The notes beneath the pieces are model-generated. The model was given only the letters and a program-made list of their open reading frames with translations, had not been told where the DNA came from and did not search any database. A program made the position numbers and the translations under genes. Shown here in pieces: positions 26,223-34,603 of a stretch of 64,000 nucleotides of DNA (position 1 is the first letter of the stretch; each line of letters opens with the position of its first letter). The stretch is from Pseudovibrio exalbescens (GTDB lineage Bacteria > Pseudomonadota > Alphaproteobacteria > Rhizobiales > Stappiaceae): positions 496,001 through 560,000 of the forward strand of contig NZ_JAQZAJ010000003.1 of the NCBI RefSeq assembly GCF_028737195.1, in the 5' to 3' direction.

Positions 26223-29200
26223 TCAACCTTCAAAATTCTTGATGAAGCCATCTGGCAGCCCCTCGGACGGAGCCGAAGGCAGACCAAACACGACCCAGCC
26301 TTTGTTCAGCGCGTCCGCCTCAGCTTCTGCCGTCAGGTTTGCGGTCGTCGCGGCAACCGCGTATGCGCGCCAAACAAACTCAAAATCACGTCCACCAAAG
26401 CTTGCGGGCATCGTATCGACGGGGGGAATGCCTGCCGCGCTGAACTCCTCAAGCCATGGTGATGGCATGGTTCTGGCGGCCGGTTTTTCAGCAAGGGAAA
26501 TCTGGCCGCGTGCAAGATTGATCAGGAATTGCGCCACTTCCGGGCTCGAGCTGTCGATCAGCTCATGATCCGGTTGGTTGAAGTAGGAGAGCAGGCAACG
26601 GTAGCAGCCACGATGGCAATTTCCGTCTTTCTTCTTCAGCAGATCCGCATCACCAGCAGCAATCGCAGCATCCACATTCTCGAAGTGCATCAGACCCAGT
26701 GCGGTCTTCGCCACCTCGTTGATAGCCTTTCCGTCATCAATCAGGCGCGTGAGTACGCCGGCGCCGCCTTCCGTTGCCTCGTAGGCAAGGATTGCGCGAC
26801 GGTTGTCCCTCGCGGGCAGCGGTTCACCGAGGATTTCGCCTTCTTCCAACTGGAAAACCACTTCGATTCCGCGCAGCAAAGCATGCTGAACCGTCGCGAT
26901 TGTCACGGGCTCATACTGCTCCGGCTTTTCGAAGCGGAACAAAAGGGCATTCTTGTTGTCACGGACGATCGGAACAATGCGAACCGGCTTGACCACGTCG
27001 GGTGGAATGTCCGTATCACTGTCTTCGCCATCAGATTTTGCCCAGTAACCCGATCTTGGGTCAATATAGAAGCCATACTCTGTTTCAGCCTTGCGACGCT
27101 TCAAGCCCTTGTTCAGGCGACTAATTTCTGCGCGGTTGGCATATTGAAGGTCCAGCAGCGAAGTTTCACCGCAGACGAAATTGGCATTGGTCACTTGGGC
27201 TCGACCATCTTTTTTCGGCCAAGCGAAGACGGTCTGGATGTCAAAACCCTGCCGAACGCGCTCTTCATCGTTCGCGGTGATACGCTCAGTCGGCGCAGCC
27301 TCGACGTTATCAATGCGCAGGGTCTGTTTGATGGCGACCTCGCCCGCCATGTGGTTGTTGCACCCATGGCAGCGCTCGACCTCGCCCTCATGCGAGGCAC
27401 CACAGTTGGAGCAGATGTAGATATCTTTGGTCACCAATTCCGATCCATCGCCCTGACGCACCTCGGGCGGCAGTTTGGCTTTCATGACCCGATAGGCGCG
27501 CCCCTCGTGATAGATCAGACTGCGCGGGCCGAATTCGGAAATGGCCAGGAAGCGGGCTCTGGACAGGAAGGACCCCGTCTTGCCTTCGCCAGGGACAAAC
27601 GCGTAGAGCGGCAGGCGCGGGAAATTGTAACCAGGCAAGAAGCCCTCAGTCGCCAGATATCGATACGAATAGAAATCGGAGCCATTCGAGGCTTTGCCTT
27701 GTTCGAGGATGGCGATCTGATCTTGGGCTTGCATCTGCGCGGCTTTAATCTTGCGCCGGTCGGCTCCCGAGAGCCCAGTGATCTCCGAACGCTTGTTGGC
27801 TTCTGCCAATTGCGTTCGGGCAGATCTATAAAGCTCCCGCCAACGGTCGAACGCGCGGTCAAACTCCTTTGGGGCATTCATGGCCGTGTAAAGAACGAAC
27901 TCGTCTGGATCGTCCATCCAGATCGGGGTTTGCCCTCCGTCGGACGCGAGAATCTGGTTCAAGACACGCGCCATCGGCCCCCGTACCTGCGAAACCAGAG
28001 CTGGTTTCGAGATGACCGCCAGAACGTCGTCCTTCAGTGGGAATTTGTCCGCATGAAGGTCCAGAATCTCTGGGATGTCGGGAGAAAGCGCCAGTTTCGC
28101 TTCCGCAAGCCACACCGCGTGCAGGTGCGATCGGATCAGCTCTTCATTCGTGATGTCGAGTGCTGGCGGCCGCACGACGCCGGCCACCATATCGTTGCGC
28201 CGTTCGAAGAAGTACTGGTCATGCGGAGACCCCGAGGCGCAGTAGGTCACCACAACCGCGGCCTGACCCGATCGGCCGGCACGACCAGCGCGCTGCGCGT
28301 AATTCGCCGGCGTAGGCGGTACGTTGCGCAAGTAGACGGCGTTCAAGGCGGAAATATCAACGCCGAGTTCCATGGTCGGAGAGCAAAACAGCGCGGGCAG
28401 GAACCGGTCTGACTCGCCGGTCGCCCGAATTTCCGTTCGGTACTCAGACGTTGCAAGATGGTCCATGTCGTCCTGCTCGAAACGGAACCGCCATTCCCGC
28501 CATTCCCGCTGCTTCTGCGAAACCTGAGCCGTGTGCTCGCGTCCCTCCAGCCCCCAGTAGGAACTACGCCCGTCGCCAAGGTCACTGGCAATCGCGGTGT
28601 AAAGGTCGTGGAAATATCGGTTACCGCGGTGGGTTTCATCATCGAGGGCCGGTCCAGGAACAAGCCGAACCGCAGATGGTGACAGGCGCCAGCCCGTCAC
28701 ATCGCTATCGAGTTCGACAGGCACCAGCAGCCCTTCGTCGCTCAGGAAGGCAAGCATCCCTTCCATGAACTCGTAGTATTCATCCCTGTTCAGCTTTATG
28801 CTGAGAACGGACTTCCGGTTCACGAGCCGTGCGATCCGTGAATTGGGACCTGCCCGAAGAAGCGTTTGTTCTTCACGCAGCGTGACGACGTTCTTGCTGC
28901 CCGCGCGCAGAACAAGCGAGGACCGCGCTCGCGGATTTTCCTTTTGGTCAATGGCCCAAGGTGCCTGAAGCAGCATTCGGGATTTCTGGGCCACGCCGTC
29001 GAGGACAGTCAGGTCCAAGGCTTCGGTCTGAACAGCCAAACCCTCGAGCATCGCGGACAAAATCGCCTTTAGAATTGCCTGCCGCTGTTCGAGGCTGAGG
29101 TCTCCCAGCGCTGGATGGATGTCCATGAAGCGCTCGCGATCCTGAGAGATTTCCTCGAGGCCGAGGAAATTCACGTCGATCAGGTTCAGGACAGACAAGC

Positions 29201-31397
29201 TGGGGTTGGTGAAGCGCCAACCGCGACGCAGGTCCGTCCAGACGCGATGTGCGAGAACCTTTGCGAGCGACCGCTGGGCGTCTTCGCGAATGATGGCACC
29301 AGCATTCGAATCCAGGATCCAGTGCTGGCGCGCCTCTTTGTTGGCGGCAGTAAAGCCGAGTGCCTTCACCACCTGCAGGCCGAACTCGTCTTCTGCAAGC
29401 CCACCTGAGCCAGCAGAAATGACCGCGCGAAGGATGGCTCCGCGCAACAGGCTCACGAACAGGAAATCATTGAAATGGCCAGACTGCAGGGCTGCATCCT
29501 GGCGGTTGTCCGTGAACCCTAGAAGCTTCCGCTTCGTCTCAGGTACGCCGCTATCAGGTTTGTTCATCCACTCCAGGGCGCTGGCTACGAGCAAAGTTGT
29601 TGCCGAGCTTCGCCCTTCGCCGGAGAGCCCCGCCAACTTGCTGCGTTCACGCATCCCCTGCGCCGGTTCGTCATGACAGCACAGGCAGAACGCGAACTTC
29701 CCCGGGATGAACCAGAAATCGTTTCCGCCCGCTCCGTGGCGACCATCTGCACCCACGACGTAGGACACCGGCATACGCTTCTTGCGATAGCCTCTCAGTC
29801 GTTCAATGCCGTTTTTCTCTTCTCGCCAGCTTTCTGGGTAACCCTCAAGCTCGCCTGTGAACTGAAAGTCAGTATCGTTGGGCCTTACCGGACAGAGATA
29901 CCCTGCAACCTCGTCTTCTTCAGTGTCGAGCGGCGTGTCGTCTATGCTTCTGGGTAGAAAGCGCAAACTCCCATCATCGTCTACCTTGGTCACGACATGG
30001 TATTCTTGGCCACAGTTTCGGCAGAACCGCGTGGGGTAGAGGCGGTTTTGTGGGGTTTCGGGGTCCACCAGCTGCCCTTCAAGAAGTATCCGACGCGGAC
30101 TGGCTGTGAGCGTCGTAAAGACTTCACCGGCACCGGAGATGAAACGGTGGAGTTTGAAGGCGAGAAAGGCCCCATCCTTCGTACCGCCGCGCTCATGCTC
30201 CGGCAGGCTTACCCGGGTCAGGAATTTTTCGAGATAGTCTCGGCAGGTTTCGGTATCGACCGCACTGGCCAGAGAAAGCTTTTCTACGGCTTCTTCGAAA
30301 GGGATCGGCTTCTTCCTGCGAAGCTCAAGCCCATCGTCCAATCCGAGTTCGAGTTCGGCCCAAACCGAGAGCGGATGACGCCTCAGGGTCTCGTCATCAA
30401 GTGTGTCCGGGAGGGGCTGCGTCAGGACCATCTTCAAAGCGCCGAGGACGTGCTCGGTCTTCAGAGCGTCGTCGGTCGCGCGCTGCAAGGACTCATCTAT
30501 GACTGCGTCTGGACCAATATCGGTGCCAAACAGACGCGACGCCACCCTCGCGACAGCAAGTGCGCGGTTCTCGTCCGATCCCTCGGATGCCATCGTCGCC
30601 GAGGTCCCGATGCAGATTGGTTCCTTGTCAGGCGAGCACCTGTCTCGGAGGCGCCGAACGAGGACAGCTACATCGGCACCCTGACGTCCGCGATAGGTGT
30701 GGAGTTCGTCGAGAATGATGAACTCGAGACCAGACGCGTTCGAGACGACTTTCGAGTCCAGGTCGTCCTGACGCGTCAGAAGCAATTCTGCCATCATGTA
30801 GTTCGTCAGGAGAACATCGGGCGGATTGGCAGCTATGCGCTCACGTTCTTCACGGCTTTCCTGGCCGGTGTACCGTTTGACCACCGGCTTGAGCTCATCG
30901 GGCAAACCGGAACCGGCGATGAACTTGTCGATCTCCTTCATCTGGCTATTTGCCAGTGCGTTCATCGGATAGACGATGATTGCCATTGTGCGTCGCGGCT
31001 TTCCAGCGCGCCGCGCGCGAATGATTGCATCGACAACCGGCACGAAGAAGCACAGGGATTTCCCCGAACCCGTGCCGGTAGTGACGACATAACTCTTTCC
31101 TTGCTTCGCCTTCGCGATGGCCTCAGCTTGGTGCCGGTGAAAGCGAAGAGGTGTGGCACCAAACCGGAAAACTTTGCCCGTGCCGTCGTCGACATCACCC
31201 GTGGCTACGAGTTCATCGATCGTCGGCCCCGCCATGAAGCGTGGGTTCAGCGACAAGAGAGCATCTGGCCAGAATTTTCCTGCGTCGTACTGGGCATCGA
31301 TCTCTGATTTCAGGTCAGTCGCCCGAATAGCGCTGAATGAACGCGAAAAGTGCTCGTAGGCATGGATTAGTTGATGGTCAAAATCAAATGCTTTCAT
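26223..31397 (-). CDS. Giant DExH helicase with C-terminal DUF1998-type region
   Basis: About 1724 residues; ATG at 31397 with AGG upstream, or GTG one codon earlier. Helicase domain 1 has Walker A GTGSGKS (about residue 110) and DExH in IILDELHTYRGRQGADVAVL (about 231). Domain 2 ends with FCSPTMELGVDISALNAVYL and QRAGRAGRSGQ. A Cys-rich segment (CSNCGASHEGEVERCHGCNN) and, near residue 1590, CHRGCYRCLLSY form the C-terminal zinc/DUF1998-type region. The DELHTYRG context is that of YprA/MrfA and the very large DruE helicases, not of DISARM DrmA as I know it. It is the first gene of the operon. Confidence 0.9.
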   Translation of the reverse strand: MKAFDFDHQLIHAYEHFSRSFSAIRATDLKSEIDAQYDAGKFWPDALLSLNPRFMAGPTIDELVATGDVDDGTGKVFRFGATPLRFHRHQAEAIAKAKQGKSYVVTTGTGSGKSLCFFVPVVDAIIRARRAGKPRRTMAIIVYPMNALANSQMKEIDKFIAGSGLPDELKPVVKRYTGQESREERERIAANPPDVLLTNYMMAELLLTRQDDLDSKVVSNASGLEFIILDELHTYRGRQGADVAVLVRRLRDRCSPDKEPICIGTSATMASEGSDENRALAVARVASRLFGTDIGPDAVIDESLQRATDDALKTEHVLGALKMVLTQPLPDTLDDETLRRHPLSVWAELELGLDDGLELRRKKPIPFEEAVEKLSLASAVDTETCRDYLEKFLTRVSLPEHERGGTKDGAFLAFKLHRFISGAGEVFTTLTASPRRILLEGQLVDPETPQNRLYPTRFCRNCGQEYHVVTKVDDDGSLRFLPRSIDDTPLDTEEDEVAGYLCPVRPNDTDFQFTGELEGYPESWREEKNGIERLRGYRKKRMPVSYVVGADGRHGAGGNDFWFIPGKFAFCLCCHDEPAQGMRERSKLAGLSGEGRSSATTLLVASALEWMNKPDSGVPETKRKLLGFTDNRQDAALQSGHFNDFLFVSLLRGAILRAVISAGSGGLAEDEFGLQVVKALGFTAANKEARQHWILDSNAGAIIREDAQRSLAKVLAHRVWTDLRRGWRFTNPSLSVLNLIDVNFLGLEEISQDRERFMDIHPALGDLSLEQRQAILKAILSAMLEGLAVQTEALDLTVLDGVAQKSRMLLQAPWAIDQKENPRARSSLVLRAGSKNVVTLREEQTLLRAGPNSRIARLVNRKSVLSIKLNRDEYYEFMEGMLAFLSDEGLLVPVELDSDVTGWRLSPSAVRLVPGPALDDETHRGNRYFHDLYTAIASDLGDGRSSYWGLEGREHTAQVSQKQREWREWRFRFEQDDMDHLATSEYRTEIRATGESDRFLPALFCSPTMELGVDISALNAVYLRNVPPTPANYAQRAGRAGRSGQAAVVVTYCASGSPHDQYFFERRNDMVAGVVRPPALDITNEELIRSHLHAVWLAEAKLALSPDIPEILDLHADKFPLKDDVLAVISKPALVSQVRGPMARVLNQILASDGGQTPIWMDDPDEFVLYTAMNAPKEFDRAFDRWRELYRSARTQLAEANKRSEITGLSGADRRKIKAAQMQAQDQIAILEQGKASNGSDFYSYRYLATEGFLPGYNFPRLPLYAFVPGEGKTGSFLSRARFLAISEFGPRSLIYHEGRAYRVMKAKLPPEVRQGDGSELVTKDIYICSNCGASHEGEVERCHGCNNHMAGEVAIKQTLRIDNVEAAPTERITANDEERVRQGFDIQTVFAWPKKDGRAQVTNANFVCGETSLLDLQYANRAEISRLNKGLKRRKAETEYGFYIDPRSGYWAKSDGEDSDTDIPPDVVKPVRIVPIVRDNKNALLFRFEKPEQYEPVTIATVQHALLRGIEVVFQLEEGEILGEPLPARDNRRAILAYEATEGGAGVLTRLIDDGKAINEVAKTALGLMHFENVDAAIAAGDADLLKKKDGNCHRGCYRCLLSYFNQPDHELIDSSSPEVAQFLINLARGQISLAEKPAARTMPSPWLEEFSAAGIPPVDTMPASFGGRDFEFVWRAYAVAATTANLTAEAEADALNKGWVVFGLPSAPSEGLPDGFIKNFEG

Positions 31398-31680
31398 CAC
31401 TTACCTGCAAAATAAAAAAACAAAATTCTTAACGATATTGCTTTCCATTTTAGAAATGCGTTCTTTTAGCGCCGATATCTCGCTAAAGCTTTAATTGTCT
31501 GATTTCGCAAATGTGTTTTGAACATCGCATCCAATTCGTTCTAGAGTATTTGCAATTTCTGGTTAACATTTTGAGTTGTTGCGATTTGAATGATTCACTA
31601 GTTCGTCATGATAGAAAGCGTTGATGGAAGTGGTCAAACGCGTTTATGTATTGACCCAGTGAAAATCTGCTCATGCTACA
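31398..31680. promoter_or_regulatory. AT-rich region upstream of the defence operon
   Basis: About 280 AT-rich bases between the defence operon start and the IS3 scrap. The operon promoter should lie here on the minus strand, but I could not single out a -35/-10 pair. Confidence 0.45.
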
Positions 31681-32363
31681 GTGAGGAAAATGGTAGCGAT
31701 GAGTGAAGCGTTGGAAGAAGGTATCAAACGTTGGACAGCCAAGCGCAAATCAGCGCTTGCCAAAGAGATAATGCGGGGCAAGACCACCATGGCCGAGGCC
31801 AGCCGGACTTATGATCTGACACCAAGCGAGATCGAGGGTTGGGTGGACGATACCCAGAAGGGCATGGAAAATGCCTTGCGTGCCAATCCCCTTGATGTTC
31901 GTTAGCACTTTGAGTAAAGGCTGTGCGATCTTCCGGAAGCCTATGGGGTGTAATGCTGGAGTTGGGGCGCGAAAAAACGTTGCAGGCCTTGCTGGACGCG
32001 GAGGACGACAAATGATCCGCAGTGTCCAGTAAGGCTTTCTGGAACAAGGTGTTGTGATCCTGCTGACGAAGTTGTGCATCAGGTTCAACGTTCCGCGCCG
32101 CATTGTTTATTATAAACCAACCAAGGCCGCATCGAAGGTCAACTCGGCTTTCAGTGAGCCCATGAAGGCTTTCATCGCACAGGAGCCTCCCTTCGGCTAT
32201 AGCACGGTGGCCAATTTCTGGGCTTTAACAAAAACACCGTGCAGCGGATATTCCAGCTGAAAGGGTGGCAGGTTCGCAAGCGTTGCATTGGAGTTAGGAC
32301 CATAGTTGAAGCACTGCCTTCCGTTGCGCACGCTCCCAACCAGCGCTGGTCACCTGATTTATG
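31681..32363 (+). pseudogene. IS3-family transposase remnant (orfA and orfB pieces)
   Basis: The first frame (31681-31905) reads KRWTAKRKSALAKEIMRGKT and PSEIEGWVDD, the OrfA of an IS3-family element of the DUF1153 type, and stops early. After a broken stretch, OrfB pieces appear: VPRRIVYYKPTKAASKVN (from about 32090) and, in another frame, NKNTVQRIFQLKGWQVRKR (from about 32228), ending at a stop near 32370 after RWSPDLCC. Frameshifts and missing parts make it inactive. No terminal repeats were found. Confidence 0.8.
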
Positions 32364-32364
32364 T

Positions 32365-32870
32365 TGTTAGTGGGCCTATCACGACCAGCGTACACAATTT
32401 GGCATCTTCAGCGCGAAGAGCACTGTAGATGCCATCTGCCCATATGTAGATCTATTCATCCTTACAAAGATCGCTCTGACGCCATGTATTATACTCCTGC
32501 GCCCACTTTTTCTTCAATCTGGAGACGGTGCTGGCAGAATGGCCACTGGCTTCAGGTCCGACCAGAACTCTCAAGACCCATCCATTTCGCCGCTGGAGAT
32601 GCCTTTCAGATAAAGTCAGGGTAAGGCCTGGCTTCCAGGCTTCTTGCTTTGCGAACATAGGGCGGCACGAGCGCAGATTGGAAGGTAACCGGTGCGCCGG
32701 AGCGATTACGGACTTTCGTAACCTGGACTGCAACAGGTCTTATCCCGGTCTGGATCTGACCTTCAGGATGATATCCGCTACGCACAACACGCGAGCGGCC
32801 TTCCACATCCATATCTTTTCGGAAACGGGCAAGCACACACTGGAGTTACTGTTCTATAGCCTGCTGTAGC
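32365..32870 (-). pseudogene. IS256-family (mutator) transposase remnant
   Basis: Read on the minus strand, pieces match the IS256 transposase order: GYHPEGQIQTGIRPVAVQVT, PPYVRKARSLEA, then in another frame GPEASGHSASTVSRLKKKWA with LCKDE, an in-frame TAG where Trp is expected, and IYIWADGIYSALRAEDAKLC. The frameshift, the stop and the missing C-terminus show it is dead. It abuts the IS3 scrap at about 32364, and one insertion or deletion may have cut the other. Confidence 0.82.
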
Positions 32871-33208
32871 AAGTCTCGCGCTCCATCGCGCAGCAACTGA
32901 GTCAGGGATCGTCAAAAACGCTGTTTTAACGCGCAAGCTCAACGATATTATCGTTCTCCACGATGGCGTATCTCTTAGTGGTTGAAATGTGGATTTGGGC
33001 ATCAATCAGTCAACCCGATACGCCGCCGACTGAACTTCACAATGCACCAGATGCAGGTATAGCTCTGCAATGTGCGCTCGGTGCCATTCTTCTCAGTTGC
33101 ATGACGATATGTTTGCTCTAAAGGCAAGAGCATTTGGTGAGCAGACATCACAGTATCCTACAGGTTCATTCTAAATGTTTAGGGCTGTTCTGCTGAGACG
33201 TATTTTGC
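32871..33208. other. Decayed DNA near the right end of the island
   Basis: About 340 bases between the IS256 scrap and the arm-type repeats. No gene is supported. Confidence 0.4.
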
Positions 33209-33212
33209 CGTG

Positions 33213-33234
33213 CTTACTGGGTGATTACTGGAGC
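33213..33234 (+). repeat. Integrase arm-type repeats, right end
   Basis: Two units, CTTACTGGGTG and ATTACTGGAGC, match the left set at 13176-13208. The shared exact block is 23 bases (13172-13194 and 33209-33231), in direct orientation. The pair marks both ends of the island. Confidence 0.7.
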
Positions 33235-33258
33235 TTTTTTGAGGGGTGCTGGATACAC

Positions 33259-33283
33259 AAAAAGCCGCAAATTTGCGGCTTTT
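33259..33283 (-). terminator. tRNA-Thr terminator
   Basis: AAAAGCCGCAAATTTGCGGC followed by TTTT forms a near-perfect palindrome 29 bases beyond the CCA end of tRNA-Thr. A-runs and T-runs on both sides let it end transcription in either direction. Confidence 0.8.
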
Positions 33284-33311
33284 AAGTCATTGACTTTAAT
33301 AAAGGAAAGCG

Positions 33312-33387
33312 TGGTGCCGGCAGCAGGGATCGAACCCGCGACCCCCTGATTACAAGTCAGGTGCTCTACCATCTGAGCTATACCGGC
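33312..33387 (-). tRNA. tRNA-Thr (anticodon TGT)
   Basis: A complete cloverleaf with encoded CCA on the minus strand. The acceptor GCCGGTA pairs with TGCCGGC, the D stem is GCTC/GAGC, the anticodon stem CCTGA/TCAGG holds loop CTTGTAA (anticodon TGT, reads ACA), and the T arm GCGGG-TTCGATC-CCTGC is intact. Its 3' 47 bases are duplicated at 13010-13056, so the gene is the integration target of the island and was restored by the element's own copy of the 3' end. Confidence 0.95.
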
Positions 33388-33775
33388 GTCGCTGGAGGGG
33401 CTTTTAAGGGGCTCTGGCCGGTTTGTAAATGCTTTTGGAAAAATTCTTTGCGGAAATTCACAGCTGGACCTTGAGCGGCGGCCTGCGCCGTAAATGCGTT
33501 GGCAGGTTTCTGCGGTTTTTCTAAGCCTCGTCATCCACAAGTCCCTGATGAAAAGTAGAGAATCCGACTGAGTGTCACGCTGGTCCGGCGCGTGCGCGGG
33601 TTGGTTATCCGCAGGTGAGTGGGGGATCGATTATCTATTTTGCCGGGAAACTAAAGCAATTTCAGTGCCTTTTAGTTTTTCCAATCTCAAATTGATACAA
33701 CTCAATGTACCTAGTGAATGCTACCAATAGTTGTTTTGCTCGTGGGAAGAAAACCTAGAACTCTGGAGGTAGATT
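33388..33775. other. Spacer between tRNA-Thr and the ompW-like gene
   Basis: About 390 bases holding, on opposite strands, the expected promoters of tRNA-Thr (minus) and the porin gene (plus). No further gene is supported. Confidence 0.4.
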
Positions 33776-34462
33776 ATGGGTTTGAAAAGGACCATGGGTC
33801 TTGTGGGGGCTGCGGCGATGCTTGCCACCACCGGGCAGGCGTTGGCGGCGGACCTGAGCCCGCAGCAAGATGCGGTGATGGCTGCTGCGGCATCACAAAA
33901 GAGCCCTTGGCAGATTCGTGTGCGCGCACTTGGCGTTATCACTGAGGACAGTGGCAGTGTGGATGGCATTGCTGGTTCCGACTTGTCTTACTCAGACACG
34001 GTCATTCCAGAGCTGGATATCACCTATTACTTTACGGATAACATTGCAGCTGAACTCATCCTCGGCACCACATGGGCCGATGTGAAGGGGGAAGGGTCGA
34101 TTTCGGCACTGGGAACGGTAGGTGAGACATGGCTTTTGCCGCCTACACTCACTCTGCAGTATCACTTCACCAATTTCGGTCAGTTCAAGCCCTATGTGGG
34201 TGCCGGGGTGAACTACACGATTTTCTATAGTCAGGACGGCAAGAACGCCATGTCCGATCTTGATATTGAAAACACGTGGGGAGCTGCATTGCAGGTCGGC
34301 TTCGATTACATGATCGATGACAACTGGGGTGTGAACCTGGATGTAAAGAAGCTCTTCCTTGAGCCGGACTACGACATCACCATGAATGACGGAACCAAGC
34401 TCTCAGGCAAGGCGGAGCTGAACCCATGGCTGGTTGGTGCCGGCATTACCTACCGCTTCTGA
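33776..34462 (+). CDS. OmpW-family outer membrane protein
   Basis: 228 residues from an ATG preceded by GGAGG at 6 bases. A signal peptide (to about AALA-AD, residue 24) precedes an eight-stranded barrel domain. The mature protein shows the OmpW pattern: IRVRALGV near the start, LGTTWADVKG, LPPTLTLQYHF followed by FKPYVGAGVNYT, and a terminal aromatic GITYRF for barrel assembly. OmpW proteins form small hydrophobic channels in the outer membrane. It stands alone and is followed by its own terminator. Confidence 0.9.
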   Translation: MGLKRTMGLVGAAAMLATTGQALAADLSPQQDAVMAAAASQKSPWQIRVRALGVITEDSGSVDGIAGSDLSYSDTVIPELDITYYFTDNIAAELILGTTWADVKGEGSISALGTVGETWLLPPTLTLQYHFTNFGQFKPYVGAGVNYTIFYSQDGKNAMSDLDIENTWGAALQVGFDYMIDDNWGVNLDVKKLFLEPDYDITMNDGTKLSGKAELNPWLVGAGITYRF

Positions 34463-34485
34463 TGGCAGCGGTTTGGTGAAGAGGA

Positions 34486-34526
34486 GGGCTTGAGCGGCGG
34501 TGCCACTCGAGCCCGATTTGTATTTT
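34486..34526 (+). terminator. Terminator after the ompW-like gene
   Basis: GGGCTTGAG (34486-34494) pairs with CTCGAGCCC (34506-34514), with one G-U pair, followed by the T-rich GATTTGTATTTT. It lies 24 bases after the stop. Confidence 0.7.
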
Positions 34527-34603
34527 GCCCTTGGTGCCTATCAAAAACGGCCCACCAGCAGGTGCTGGCAGGCCGCGAACCTTCAAAGCGTAGGGATGGG
34601 CGC

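Larger units (their letters stand above)
13010..33358. mobile_element. Integrative genomic island in tRNA-Thr carrying a defence operon
   Basis: A roughly 20-kb island bounded by direct copies of the tRNA-Thr 3' portion (13010-13056 and 33312-33358). It carries a tyrosine integrase next to the left boundary, arm-type repeats just inside both ends, an AlpA-like regulator, a winged-helix protein, small unknown genes and a five-gene defence-like operon. No relaxase, type IV secretion or phage structural genes are seen, so it is either a minimal integrative element, a satellite mobilised by others, or one no longer mobile. The right end is filled with transposase debris. Confidence 0.82.

Noticed and set aside
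26529-28412. 627-codon plus-strand frame opposite the giant helicase
   Set aside because: The minus strand carries clear helicase motifs over the same bases; the plus frame is a shadow.
17911-31397. Complete class 1 DISARM or a known Druantia type
   Set aside because: No separate DrmA, DrmB or DrmC is present, and no DruM/F/G/H pattern is seen. Only parts of each are shared.
13010-33358. Intact prophage or conjugative element
   Set aside because: No capsid, tail, portal, relaxase or type IV secretion gene is present between the att copies.
33214-33540. 108-codon minus-strand frame across tRNA-Thr
   Set aside because: It runs through the tRNA gene and shows no protein family; the tRNA explains the sequence.
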